Origin: Zhongshania aliphaticivorans
Lineage (GTDB): Bacteria > Pseudomonadota > Gammaproteobacteria > Pseudomonadales > Spongiibacteraceae
Assembly (NCBI RefSeq): GCF_001586255.1
Contig: NZ_CP014544.1
Span: 1,643,501-1,707,500, forward strand
Direction of reading: 5' to 3'
DNA length: 64,000 bases
The notes below the pieces were generated by a model, which searched no databases, was not told where the DNA came from, and saw only the letters and a program-made list of their open reading frames with translations. Below are positions 1 through 9,166 of this stretch, in pieces. The stretch's first letter is position 1. Each line of letters begins with the position of its first letter. A program made the position numbers and the translations under genes.

Positions 1-1
1 A

Positions 2-1648
2 CATCGTCTTGGAATTGGGCACATTAAATGGGAGCTGGAAGACCTTTCGTTTCGCTATCTGCAGCCCTTGGCCTATAAAAAAATTGCCAAACTTCTGGAT
101 GAGAAACGCTTAGACCGTCAGCATTATATTGAACATGCCATAACGATGTTGGAAGAGGCATTAGCTGCAGACAATATCCAGGCCGATATTGCTGGGCGAG
201 CGAAACATATTTACAGTATTTGGCGAAAAATGCAGCGCAAGGGAATCGGTTTTTCCCAAGTATACGATATACGTGCTGTTCGCGTATTAGTCCCGGATAC
301 AAAGTCATGCTATGCCGCATTAGGCTTAGTGCACGGCCTTTGGCGTAATATTCCCAATGAGTTTGACGACTATATTGCCAACCCCAAGGAAAATGGCTAT
401 CGCTCCTTGCACACGGCGGTTATTGGACCCGATGGCAAAGTGCTGGAAATACAAATTCGTACCCGGGCCATGCACGAGGAAGCGGAATTTGGTGTGTGTT
501 CGCACTGGATGTATAAGGGCGCCGATAAAAGTGCAAAAAGTAGTAATAGCTATGACGAAAAAATCGCATGGCTGCGTCAGGTCCTCGACTGGCACGAGGA
601 GAGTGGCAGCAGCAGCGATGTTGCCGAGCAATTTACCCATACCCAAGATCGTGTATACGTTTTTACCCCAGACGGCCATGTGGTCAACTTGCAAAACGGC
701 GCGACCCCATTAGATTTTGCCTACCATATCCACACTGAGGTGGGGAATTGTTGCCGCGGCGCCAAGGTAAATGGCCGGATTGTGCCGCTCACCTACACCT
801 TAAAGACGGGTGAACGAGTCGAAATTTTAACGGGTAAAGACAGTGAGCCCCGTCGAGATTGGCTGCAAAGTAACTTGGGCTACCTCAAAACATCGCGGGC
901 GCGAACCAAGGTTCAGCATTGGTTTCGATTACAGGCAAAAGAAGACAATATTCTCGCCGGTCGCGCCTTGTTGGAAAAAGAATTCAAGCGCTTGGCCTTG
1001 AACAGCATTGATTACAAATACCTTGCTGATCTAATGCACTGCGCAAGTGTCGAAGATATGTATGCGTCGGTAGGTGCTGGTGAAATTAGCACTTTCCAGT
1101 TAATTAAAGCCGCCCATAATTTGGCGGGTAGGGAAGAGGACAACCCGCAAGCGGCCCTTAGATTGCGGGCGCCTAGTGCCAAAAGTAGCGACGGTAGTCA
1201 GATACGTATTAGTGGGGTGGGCAACTTACTGACTAATTTTGCTCAGTGTTGCAAGCCTCTGCCCGGTGAAGCGATAGCGGGTTATATCACCGTTGGCCGA
1301 GGGGTGAGTGTGCATTTACAAGATTGTAAAAAGCTATTGCAGTTACAAAGTGTAGAGCCCCAACGCATTATCGCGGTGGACTGGGCAGATACTCAGATTG
1401 AAACCTACCCTGTGGACATTGAGCTGGAGGCCTATGACCGACAGGGTTTGCTGCGGGATATTACTTCGCAATTGGCCACCGAGAAAGTCAATGTTCTGTC
1501 CATGAGCACGGTTACCGATAAGGCCAACCACATGGCCACGATGAATATTCGCTTGGAAATTCGCGACCTTGCGACCTTGTCCGATTTATTCAATCGACTT
1601 AACGGCTTGCCTAACGTTGTGGCTGTGCGCCGAATTAGAGAGAACTGA
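2..1648 (+). CDS. relA: GTP pyrophosphokinase RelA, 5'-truncated by window edge
   Basis: Ribosome-associated (p)ppGpp synthetase of the stringent response, which transfers pyrophosphate from ATP to GTP/GDP. The frame is open from base 2, so the N-terminal pseudo-hydrolase domain and the true start lie upstream. Visible in order are the synthetase domain, with an E-F-D-D signature (codons 359-370) typical of monofunctional RelA rather than the RXKD of bifunctional SpoT; a TGS domain (about 645-835) with VYVFTPDG; a helical and zinc-finger-like region with the pair AQCCKPLPG (about 1237-1270); and a C-terminal ACT domain (about 1415-1645). The stop lies two bases before mazG, so the two genes are probably co-transcribed, as in Pseudomonas. 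Only the missing 5' part is uncertain. Confidence 0.97.
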   Translation, partial: HRLGIGHIKWELEDLSFRYLQPLAYKKIAKLLDEKRLDRQHYIEHAITMLEEALAADNIQADIAGRAKHIYSIWRKMQRKGIGFSQVYDIRAVRVLVPDTKSCYAALGLVHGLWRNIPNEFDDYIANPKENGYRSLHTAVIGPDGKVLEIQIRTRAMHEEAEFGVCSHWMYKGADKSAKSSNSYDEKIAWLRQVLDWHEESGSSSDVAEQFTHTQDRVYVFTPDGHVVNLQNGATPLDFAYHIHTEVGNCCRGAKVNGRIVPLTYTLKTGERVEILTGKDSEPRRDWLQSNLGYLKTSRARTKVQHWFRLQAKEDNILAGRALLEKEFKRLALNSIDYKYLADLMHCASVEDMYASVGAGEISTFQLIKAAHNLAGREEDNPQAALRLRAPSAKSSDGSQIRISGVGNLLTNFAQCCKPLPGEAIAGYITVGRGVSVHLQDCKKLLQLQSVEPQRIIAVDWADTQIETYPVDIELEAYDRQGLLRDITSQLATEKVNVLSMSTVTDKANHMATMNIRLEIRDLATLSDLFNRLNGLPNVVAVRRIREN

Positions 1649-1650
1649 TT

Positions 1651-2460
1651 GTGGCTTATACTATTAGTGATTTGCAGTATTTAATGGCGAGACTGCGGAA
1701 TCCGGAGACCGGCTGTCCTTGGGATTTAAAGCAAACATTCACCAGTGTGGTGCCTCACACGCTTGAAGAAGTATATGAGCTAGTTGACGCTATTGAACAA
1801 GGTGACAGCGATCAAATTCGCCAAGAGCTGGGTGATGTCTTATTCCAGATTGTGTTTTACAGCCAGCTTGCGGCGGAATCCGCCCAGTTTAGTTTTGCTG
1901 AAGTGGTAGACGGGATTGTCGCTAAGCTGTTGCGACGCCACCCCCACGTGTTTCCGAGCGGAGAGTTGAATTCCGAGCGTAAAATTGATGCGCCGGCCGA
2001 CGAGGCCATTAAGGCGCGTTGGGAAGAGATAAAGCAACAAGAGCGCGAACAAAAGTCTCAGCACAGCGCTATGGACGATGTGCCCCAGGCATTGCCGGGC
2101 CTAACACGAGCATCCAAACTACAAAAAAGAGCCGCACAGCAGGGGTTTGACTGGCAGGAATTACAGCAAGTCATCAGTGCATTTCGAGCTGAAATAGACG
2201 AGCTGGAAGAGGCCATTGGCGCGGCTAATCCTAAGCAAATTGCCGATGAGATGGGGGACGTACTGTTTTCTGCTGTGAATGTGGCGCGCCACCTTAATTT
2301 GGACGCTGAGGCAGTGACTCGCGGTGCCTGTGCTAAATTCGAGCGGCGGTTTCGTTTCGTTGAACAGCGCTGTGAGGAAACGGGGGTTATCGCGGCTAAG
2401 GGCCAGCATAATTCGCAAATGGAATTGTTTTGGAATGAGGCAAAAGCGGCAGGTCTTTAG
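1651..2460 (+). CDS. mazG: Nucleoside triphosphate pyrophosphohydrolase MazG
   Basis: Hydrolyses NTPs and dNTPs to NMP plus pyrophosphate; in E. coli it is linked to clearing ppGpp pools and damaged nucleotides. The 269-residue protein has the two tandem MazG domains of the long form: N-terminal (LRNPETGCPWDLKQT, then EEVYELVDAIE and ELGDVLFQIVFYS) and C-terminal (EIDELEEAI, then DEMGDVLFSAVNVARH). The E-E-x-x-E and E-x-x-D pairs are the Mg2+ ligands. It starts with GTG only two bases after relA stops, so it is translationally coupled. Its stop codon lies inside a hairpin that probably ends the transcript. Confidence 0.96.
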   Translation: MAYTISDLQYLMARLRNPETGCPWDLKQTFTSVVPHTLEEVYELVDAIEQGDSDQIRQELGDVLFQIVFYSQLAAESAQFSFAEVVDGIVAKLLRRHPHVFPSGELNSERKIDAPADEAIKARWEEIKQQEREQKSQHSAMDDVPQALPGLTRASKLQKRAAQQGFDWQELQQVISAFRAEIDELEEAIGAANPKQIADEMGDVLFSAVNVARHLNLDAEAVTRGACAKFERRFRFVEQRCEETGVIAAKGQHNSQMELFWNEAKAAGL

Positions 2461-2473
2461 AGAAAAGACCTGC
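2449..2473. terminator. Hairpin at the mazG 3' end
   Basis: A perfect 10-bp stem (GCAGGTCTTT / AAAGACCTGC) with a 5-nt loop spans the mazG stop codon, between convergent mazG and the small minus-strand gene. No T-tract follows on either strand, so it is a weak or Rho-assisted terminator, or a 3'-end stabiliser. Confidence 0.55.
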
Positions 2474-2480
2474 GTTGAGC

Positions 2481-2816
2481 TTAATGGCTCTCTTGATGTT
2501 TGTAGCGGTTAAGGTGTTTTTCAGTTAACGAGAGGTAGCGGGGAGTGGGGCCAACGTCTTCGTACAAGGGGTCGCCTTGCTCGTCAGTGGCAACTACCTT
2601 AGTGCCTTGTCGGTACGGCATAACGCTTTCCATCTCATCAAGGGCTGCACTTAACAAATCGGTGATTAACTCCTCTATGTTTCGGCGCGGGAAAAGCTCA
2701 GCCAAAGCATTTAACCGTGCGGCGTCTTTTATGGATAGGCGAACCTCATAGCAGTCAGCGGTTAGTGTGCCGCTGGCGGTTTCTTCCCAAAGAGATAACA
2801 ATTCTCGTACTTTCAT
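2481..2816 (-). CDS. Small conserved gammaproteobacterial protein, function unknown
   Basis: A 111-residue soluble protein beginning MKVRELLSLWEE with no signal peptide or membrane segment. The middle (RLNALAELFPRRNIEELITDLLSAAL) looks like a helix-turn-helix or ribbon-helix-helix-like dimerising segment, and a conserved-looking DEQGDPLYEDVGPTPRY stretch follows. Similar proteins in pseudomonads carry automatic labels such as pilin assembly or type 1 pili tip component; the sequence offers no support for that, so no function is assigned. The ATG at 2816 is preferred over an upstream TTG (2846) because homologues, as I recall them, start at this MK(V/I)REL. Confidence 0.75.
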   Translation of the reverse strand: MKVRELLSLWEETASGTLTADCYEVRLSIKDAARLNALAELFPRRNIEELITDLLSAALDEMESVMPYRQGTKVVATDEQGDPLYEDVGPTPRYLSLTEKHLNRYKHQESH

Positions 2817-3885
<1,069 letters not shown>

Positions 3886-3908
3886 AATTGCTAAGAAAGA
3901 TCGAAAAA

Positions 3909-3932
3909 GGGCGCCTTAGGGCGCCCTTTTTT
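3909..3932 (+). terminator. Rho-independent terminator after adk
   Basis: Stem GGGCGCC / GGCGCCC with a TTAG loop, followed by six T residues. Confidence 0.9.
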
Positions 3933-3995
3933 ATTATCATTTAGTATGCTGAACGCCTTATTATCTTGCCGATATTTGTTAACGCAGGTGCAAAC

Positions 3996-4991
3996 ATGAA
4001 GTCAGGGATTGTTTTTATTAATCTGGGTACCCCCGCCGCGCCGACTACCTCCGCTGTTCGGCAGTTCTTGAAACAATTTCTTTCTGACCGCCGGGTTGTG
4101 GAAGTACCTCGTTTAATTTGGCTTGCTATTCTCTATGGCATAATTTTGCCATTCCGTTCCCCTCGAGTCGCTAAGGCATATCAGCAGATTTGGATGAACG
4201 ATATGTCGCCGCTGAGGTATTTTTCCCAGCGCTTAGTTGATGGCGTGACAAAAAAAGTTCGGGAGCGTTACCCGAATGACGAAATTGAACTGCGTTTGGC
4301 AATGAATTACGGGCAAACATCAATCTCAGACACCGTTGATGAATTGTTGGCGGCGGGTTGCGAGCGTTTATTTTTTCTGCCGTTATTTCCTCAGTATTCC
4401 GCAACGACCACGGCGGCAGTACACGATGAAATAAATCGAATTTTTTCGCGGCGCCGAGATATCCCTCAGTGGTCCTGGCTTAGGAATTACCATCGCCAAG
4501 CGGCGTATGTTGAAGCTTTGGCACAGAGCGTCCGGCAGTATTGGTCTGAGCATGGCCGCGGTGAGCGCTTATTGATGTCTTTTCACGGCATACCTAAACG
4601 AAATGTAGAGTTGGGCGACCCTTATCAGCGCCACTGCGAAGAGACCGCTTCGGCGCTGGCAATAACGCTGGGCTTAAATAGCAACGAGTGGCAGCTCAGC
4701 TATCAATCGCGGTTAGGAAAAGCGGAATGGTTGCAGCCCTACACAGATAAAACGGTAATCAGTTTGGCAATGTCTGGGATAAAAAAGCTGGATGTTTTAT
4801 GCCCGGCGTTTGCGGTTGAGTGTTTAGAAACAATTGAAGAAATTGACGGTGAAGTTCATGAATATTTTGTCGAAAATGGCGGAGAAGAATTTCGTTACAT
4901 ACCGTGTTTGAATGACAGCGAGGCGCATCAAAATCTTATGTTTTTACTTTGTCAGTCCTTTATTGAAGAAAAAACGCATTTATTTTCGTAA
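3996..4991 (+). CDS. hemH: Ferrochelatase (protoheme ferro-lyase)
   Basis: Inserts Fe2+ into protoporphyrin IX in the last step of protoheme synthesis. The 331 residues begin MKSGIVFINLGTP, the usual N-terminal strand. LLMSFHGIPKR carries the catalytic/metal histidine, and the signature SYQSRLGKAEWLQPYT and a C-terminal CPAFAVECLETIEEI with conserved glutamates are present. The ATG at 3996 is chosen over an upstream TTG (3966) because AGGTG lies 6 bases before it and the family starts here. No other heme genes are nearby. Confidence 0.96.
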   Translation: MKSGIVFINLGTPAAPTTSAVRQFLKQFLSDRRVVEVPRLIWLAILYGIILPFRSPRVAKAYQQIWMNDMSPLRYFSQRLVDGVTKKVRERYPNDEIELRLAMNYGQTSISDTVDELLAAGCERLFFLPLFPQYSATTTAAVHDEINRIFSRRRDIPQWSWLRNYHRQAAYVEALAQSVRQYWSEHGRGERLLMSFHGIPKRNVELGDPYQRHCEETASALAITLGLNSNEWQLSYQSRLGKAEWLQPYTDKTVISLAMSGIKKLDVLCPAFAVECLETIEEIDGEVHEYFVENGGEEFRYIPCLNDSEAHQNLMFLLCQSFIEEKTHLFS

Positions 4992-5097
4992 AAAAGTAAG
5001 AATTTGTACTTAATTCAACGACTTTTTTTTGCGTTGGTTATTTTATGTGCTATTTTTAGAGCAATTAAACTAGCATCGTCGACGCCAAGGAGAATAC

Positions 5098-5994
5098 ATG
5101 ATGCCCGCAGCAAAAAAAGCACGTGCAAAAGCAGCCCCAGCAAAGCGTAAACCAAGAAGTAAAAATGCCGCTTTAGCGAACCCCGCAGTTGTTAAAGCTG
5201 AGGAAGGTTTGAAAAAAGTTGAGGCATTAGTTGCCAACGAGCGCAAGGCGCTTGCTGAGGCTAAAACCAAAATTGAAGCGGCGCGCGCCAAGGCGAAAAA
5301 AACCGCCCGTGCAGCAGATAAAAATGCAGTTAAGCGTGCGGTTGCTGCAGCAGAGAAAGTGAATGCGAAGTTAAAAGCAGCTCGCGCTAAAGTGGCTGTG
5401 AGTAAAGCCGACCTTGCCAACACTAAAGCAGTTGCCCGAATCAAGGCATCTGAAACCGCGATAAGCCAAAAGGTAGCCGAGCGCTCGTTGGCGCTTAGCA
5501 AAAAGGCTGATGCTGATCTTGCAAAAGCGGTGAAATTGTTCGAGCAGCGCTTTAAGAAGAAGCGCGCGGCGGCCAATAAAGCCAAGGTAGCCTTAATTGA
5601 GAAGAAATTACTGGCTAAGCACAAGTTGGCAGTAAAGCAGTTGAACGCTAAAATTAGTGGTGCTAAAAAAGCTGCTGCTAAAAAGGCGCCAGCTAAAAAG
5701 GTAACCGCTAAGCCTGCTGCGGCTGCAAAGAAAGCACCAGCAAAGAAAGTGGCTGCGAAGAAAGCCGCAGTAAAAGCGCCAGCTAAAAAGGTGGCGGCTA
5801 AGAAGCCTGCTGCCAAGAAAGTAGCAGCGAAAAAGGCGCCTGCTGCAAAGAAGGCACCAGCGGCGAAGAAAGTAGCCGTTAAAAAGGCACCGGCGGCTAA
5901 GAAGCCTCGTGCCAAGCGCGCGCCAGCGAAAGCAGCTGCGGCAGCACCAGCACCAAGCCCGGTAGCAACTTCGACTGAGCCGACTAGCAATTAA
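5098..5994 (+). CDS. AlgP-like lysine/alanine-rich (histone H1-like) protein
   Basis: A 298-residue, highly basic, low-complexity protein. Residues about 1-25 are Lys/Ala/Arg-rich, about 25-185 form an alanine-, lysine- and glutamate-rich helix or coiled coil, and about 185-285 carry many degenerate copies of KKAPAKK / AAKKVAAKK, resembling the C-terminal tail of eukaryotic histone H1 and of Pseudomonas AlgP (AlgR3). Such tails bind nucleic acids without sequence specificity; AlgP was first linked to alginate gene regulation, a role that is disputed. There is a good AAGGAG site 5 bases upstream and a strong terminator behind. The repeats make length variation between strains likely. A long antisense open frame here is a composition artefact. 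Confidence 0.85.
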   Translation: MMPAAKKARAKAAPAKRKPRSKNAALANPAVVKAEEGLKKVEALVANERKALAEAKTKIEAARAKAKKTARAADKNAVKRAVAAAEKVNAKLKAARAKVAVSKADLANTKAVARIKASETAISQKVAERSLALSKKADADLAKAVKLFEQRFKKKRAAANKAKVALIEKKLLAKHKLAVKQLNAKISGAKKAAAKKAPAKKVTAKPAAAAKKAPAKKVAAKKAAVKAPAKKVAAKKPAAKKVAAKKAPAAKKAPAAKKVAVKKAPAAKKPRAKRAPAKAAAAAPAPSPVATSTEPTSN

Positions 5995-6017
5995 TTTCTT
6001 GTTTGCTTAGAAAAAAA

Positions 6018-6046
6018 GGGGAGCTTTAATCAGCTCCCCTTTTTTT
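6018..6046. terminator. Bidirectional terminator between the AlgP-like gene and mobA
   Basis: Stem GGGGAGCT / AGCTCCCC with a 6-nt loop, flanked by an A7 tract on the left and a T7 tract on the right. It can stop both the plus-strand AlgP-like gene and the minus-strand mobA. Confidence 0.92.
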
Positions 6047-6051
6047 ATGTT

Positions 6052-6654
6052 TTAAATTTCGTCATTTGACGGAAAATCGCTGAGCTCATTGATGTTGCGA
6101 AAAGCGCTGGTCTGATCGCTGAAGTCGGCAGGCACGCAGTTTAGTTGCTTGTACCACTGATTGACACTGCGCTCGCCCGAGCGTAAATACCCCGCTAAAT
6201 GGGTTTTGAGCTCGGTATTGAGCAAAGCAAATAGGTACTGGCCGCGTTTGCCATCGTGGGCGTAGCAAATATCCCCTTGGTGTTTTGTTAGCTCTCTGTT
6301 TAGTCGGTCTAACAAGCCCCTTGGCGGTGTTGGGCAGTCGCAGGGCAATATGAGTGTCTGCTGGGTGTTAATGGTCTGCAAGGCGGCATAGAGGCCTGCT
6401 AGCGGTCCTTGGTAGTCCGGCAAGTCATCGCAGACGGTAGCGGCGTATTGCTGGTAGTGGTCGATGTTTCGGTTACAGCTAATTAAGACCTGGGCAACAT
6501 CTTTTGGTAGGCGGTCAATAATGTGTGCGATGAGGGGTTTGGATTGCCACAGAAGTAAACCTTTGTCCTGGCCATTCATCCTCCGACCCGCGCCGCCGGC
6601 CAAGATAAGGACGGTGACTGTATTTGTTTGAGTGGTGTTTATTTTTGCTGTCAT
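6052..6654 (-). CDS. mobA: Molybdenum cofactor guanylyltransferase MobA
   Basis: Attaches GMP to molybdopterin to make the bis-MGD cofactor of molybdoenzymes. The 200-residue Rossmann-like nucleotidyltransferase has the GTP-binding signature LAGGAGRRMNGQDKG at residues 17-31, CDDLPDYQGPLAG in the middle and the metal-binding LPCDCPTPP. The FDV-type NELSDFPS tail is conserved in MobA proteins. The 3' end abuts a bidirectional terminator, and the gene is divergent from tsaB. No other cofactor gene is in the window. Confidence 0.95.
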   Translation of the reverse strand: MTAKINTTQTNTVTVLILAGGAGRRMNGQDKGLLLWQSKPLIAHIIDRLPKDVAQVLISCNRNIDHYQQYAATVCDDLPDYQGPLAGLYAALQTINTQQTLILPCDCPTPPRGLLDRLNRELTKHQGDICYAHDGKRGQYLFALLNTELKTHLAGYLRSGERSVNQWYKQLNCVPADFSDQTSAFRNINELSDFPSNDEI

Positions 6655-6695
6655 AGTGGATGAATGTCTTGCTAATTTATGAAGTGCTTAATCTC

Positions 6696-6720
6696 AGTAT
6701 GGTATGATTCACGCCATACT
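6696..6720. promoter_or_regulatory. Inverted repeat and possible tsaB promoter in the mobA/tsaB divergent gap
   Basis: AGTATGG (6696-6702) and CCATACT (6714-6720) form a 7-bp palindrome with an 11-bp centre. The centre includes TATGAT (6703-6708), a fair -10 for tsaB about 33 bases before its ATG. The -35 is not obvious. The palindrome could be an operator or chance. Confidence 0.3.
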
Positions 6721-6740
6721 TCATTTTTGGTTTTCCCTTC

Positions 6741-7424
6741 ATGAGCAGTTTACTCGCGATAGAGGCTTCAACAGAAGCATGCTCGGTAGCCTTATTACAT
6801 CAGGGCCGAGAAATAGAAGATTTCCGTATGCTGCCCCGTGCTCACACTCAATTTATATTGCCAATGGTAGCCCAAATTCTCGCTGAAGCAGATCTGAGTT
6901 TGTCGCAAATTGACGCTATTGGTTTTGCCGCGGGCCCCGGCTCGTTCACGGGTTTACGAGTCTGCGCAGGGGTTGTTCAAGGTCTTGCGTTTTCGCAAAA
7001 TATTCCCGTTGTGGCGGTGTCTACTTTACAGGCATTGGCTCAAGATGCTGTAGTCAATCGACAAATCAGCGATGGCGATATTGTTTTGCCCGCCTTAGAT
7101 GCCCGCATGGATGAAATTTATTGGGGGCAATATCAAATTGTTTCCGGTTTTGCCCAGGCGATCATCCCCGATAGTTTGCGTACCCCAGAGAGTATTCAGG
7201 CCATGCCAGAGGGCGGCCGAATTTTGGGAATAGGGAGTGGCTGGTCATACCAGTCGCGCTTTAGTCTAAACCGCACAATGGATGTGGTTGACGTCGAGGT
7301 TTATCCCAGAGCGAGCGCAGTATTACGCTTGGCAAATCGTGAATTTTCAGCGGGTCGACACACCACTGCCGAGTTAGCCCAACCCGTGTACTTACGCGAC
7401 AGTGTCGCTTGGCAGAAATCCTAA
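6741..7424 (+). CDS. tsaB: tRNA threonylcarbamoyladenosine biosynthesis protein TsaB
   Basis: Partner of TsaD (with TsaE) in making t6A37 on ANN-decoding tRNAs. The 227-residue ASKHA-fold protein starts SSLLAIEASTEACSVALL, then RAHTQFILP and the glycine-rich FAAGPGSFTGLRV (about residues 67-79). As in other TsaB proteins, the metal-binding histidine motif of TsaD is absent. It ends 24 bases before the uppP start, so the two may be co-transcribed. Confidence 0.96.
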   Translation: MSSLLAIEASTEACSVALLHQGREIEDFRMLPRAHTQFILPMVAQILAEADLSLSQIDAIGFAAGPGSFTGLRVCAGVVQGLAFSQNIPVVAVSTLQALAQDAVVNRQISDGDIVLPALDARMDEIYWGQYQIVSGFAQAIIPDSLRTPESIQAMPEGGRILGIGSGWSYQSRFSLNRTMDVVDVEVYPRASAVLRLANREFSAGRHTTAELAQPVYLRDSVAWQKS

Positions 7425-7448
7425 TATTGATTGAGGGAATACAACACA

Positions 7449-8249
7449 ATGGATGCGTTTCAAGCGGTAATTCTGGCGGCAATTCAAGGTCTCACTGAAT
7501 TTTTACCGGTGTCCAGCTCTGGGCATTTGGTGTTGCCTCAGACGCTCCTCGGCTGGGCTGATCAAGGTTTGGCGTTCGACGTTGCAGTACATGTAGGCTC
7601 GCTGCTGGCGGTACTTTGGTATTTTCGCGTTGAAGTCGCCGGAATATTAAAAGATTGGTTTGGCAGTTTTTTCGGCGGTGGTCAAAATGAGAATAGCCGC
7701 TTGGGGTGGATGGTGATTGTCGCCACTATTCCCGCCGTTGTTGCCGGGCTTATTTTTAATGATTTTATTGAGCTAAATTTGCGAACCGGTTATGTGTTGG
7801 CGACTACAACATTGGTTTTTGGTGTGATCTTGGGTCTGGTTGACCGGTACGCCAAACACACCAAGCATATTGCCGATATTGGCTTGCGTATTGCGTTGAT
7901 TGTTGGTTTTGCCCAAGCCATCGCGCTCATTCCCGGAACGTCGCGTTCGGGCATTACCATTACGGCGGCGCTAATGTTGGGCTTGAGTCGCAGTGACTCC
8001 GCACGTTTTTCCTTTTTATTGTCGATGCCAATTATTGCGGCGGCAGGTTCCTACAAGTTATTGGAATTAATCCAGAGCAGTGCCGATGTTCCCTGGGATT
8101 TGTTGTTTATTGGTTTTGCTGTGTCGGCGGTGACCGCCTACGCCTGTATTCATGTGTTTATGCGTTGGGTTGAGCGGATGGGAATGATGCCATTTGCGAT
8201 TTATCGCGTTGTTTTAGCGGGTATTTTGTTTGCGGTCTTGGCTAATTAA
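7449..8249 (+). CDS. uppP: Undecaprenyl-diphosphatase UppP (BacA)
   Basis: Inner-membrane enzyme that dephosphorylates undecaprenyl pyrophosphate to the lipid carrier used for peptidoglycan, O-antigen and other envelope polymers; excess gives bacitracin resistance. The 266-residue polytopic protein has both signature loops: QGLTEFLPVSSSGHL near the N-terminus (catalytic Glu and Ser/His) and PGTSRSGITITAALMLGLSR (about residues 165-184, catalytic Arg). ATG at 7449 is preferred over the TTG at 7431, since GAGGGA lies upstream. A DUF368 protein at 50.8 kb probably acts in the same lipid cycle. Confidence 0.96.
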   Translation: MDAFQAVILAAIQGLTEFLPVSSSGHLVLPQTLLGWADQGLAFDVAVHVGSLLAVLWYFRVEVAGILKDWFGSFFGGGQNENSRLGWMVIVATIPAVVAGLIFNDFIELNLRTGYVLATTTLVFGVILGLVDRYAKHTKHIADIGLRIALIVGFAQAIALIPGTSRSGITITAALMLGLSRSDSARFSFLLSMPIIAAAGSYKLLELIQSSADVPWDLLFIGFAVSAVTAYACIHVFMRWVERMGMMPFAIYRVVLAGILFAVLAN

Positions 8250-8272
8250 GTATTGAAAACACGAGGCTGGAT

Positions 8273-9154
8273 ATGAAGGTTTGTTTTATTGGCTTAGGTA
8301 CTATGGGTTATCCCATGGCCGGTCATTTACAACAAAAAGGTTTTGACTTGTCGGTGTATAACCGCAGCAAAGACAAGGCGCAGCAGTGGTCTACGCAATA
8401 CCAAATTGCCGCCAGTACTACGCTGGCAAAGGCCGTGGCAGAGGCTGAAATTGTCGCGGTGTGCCTAGGTGCAGACGCGGATGTTCGAGAAGTGTTAGCC
8501 GGAGATGGCGGGGTGTTTTCTGCCATGCCTCGTGGTGGCGTAGTAATTGACCACTCGACGACTTCGGCAGCCTTGGCGAGAGAAATGGCTGCTTGCGCTC
8601 AAGAGCGCGGCATCTCTTTTATTGATGCGCCAGTATCTGGCGGTGAAGCAGGTGCAATTAACGGTCGTTTGACGGTAATGGCGGGCGGTGATGAAACGGT
8701 ATTTGCGCGAATTGAACCTGTTTTGGCGGCCTATGCTACTCGTTATCAGTGTTTAGGTCCGGTTGGTTCAGGGCAGTTGGCTAAAATGGTAAATCAAATC
8801 TGTATCGCGGGTTTGGTTCAAGGGCTGGCGGAGGGCATGCACTTTGGCGCTGCGGCCGGGCTAGATATGAACGCGGTGCTTGATGTCATTGGTGCTGGCG
8901 CCGCTCAATCGTGGCAAATGGATAATCGCGCTAAAACGATGCTCGCTGGTGAGTTTGATTTTGGCTTTGCGGTAGATTGGATGCGTAAAGACCTTGGATA
9001 TGTGTTGGACGAGGCTAGGCAGCGTAAAATAAGTCTGCCGGTTACCGCGCTGGTCGACCAGTTTTATGGCCAAGTTCAAAATATGGATGGCGGTCAACTC
9101 GATACCTCCAGTTTATTACTCGCGTTACAGCAAGGCGCTGAGTCGCGTCGTTAA
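8273..9154 (+). CDS. NAD(P)-dependent beta-hydroxyacid dehydrogenase (3-HIBADH/GarR family)
   Basis: A 293-residue dehydrogenase oxidising or reducing a short 3-hydroxy acid. The N-terminal Rossmann motif is FIGLGTMGYPMAGHL, the family signature DAPVSGGEAGA is near residue 122, the catalytic lysine lies in GQLAKMVNQI (about 170) and WMRKDLGYVLDEA is C-terminal. The usual substrates in the family are 3-hydroxyisobutyrate, tartronate semialdehyde (GarR/GlxR) or succinic semialdehyde; the sequence alone does not choose among them. It sits between uppP and apeB in the same direction, 23 and 12 bases away. Confidence 0.9.
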   Translation: MKVCFIGLGTMGYPMAGHLQQKGFDLSVYNRSKDKAQQWSTQYQIAASTTLAKAVAEAEIVAVCLGADADVREVLAGDGGVFSAMPRGGVVIDHSTTSAALAREMAACAQERGISFIDAPVSGGEAGAINGRLTVMAGGDETVFARIEPVLAAYATRYQCLGPVGSGQLAKMVNQICIAGLVQGLAEGMHFGAAAGLDMNAVLDVIGAGAAQSWQMDNRAKTMLAGEFDFGFAVDWMRKDLGYVLDEARQRKISLPVTALVDQFYGQVQNMDGGQLDTSSLLLALQQGAESRR

Positions 9155-9166
9155 AGGTTGAAATAA

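Noticed and set aside
326-694. Long antisense frames inside relA, purL, mutS and other large genes
   Set aside because: They lie wholly within well-supported genes, show no family resemblance and follow the codon structure of the opposite strand.
5645-5930. Direct repeats that could suggest a CRISPR array
   Set aside because: The repeats are in-frame codons for KKAPAKK-type peptides without unique spacers; no CRISPR array is seen in the window.
5070-5990. 306-codon antisense open frame rich in Ala and Phe
   Set aside because: It mirrors the repetitive Lys/Ala gene on the plus strand; the composition is a shadow of AAR/GCN codons and it has no ribosome binding site or family match.
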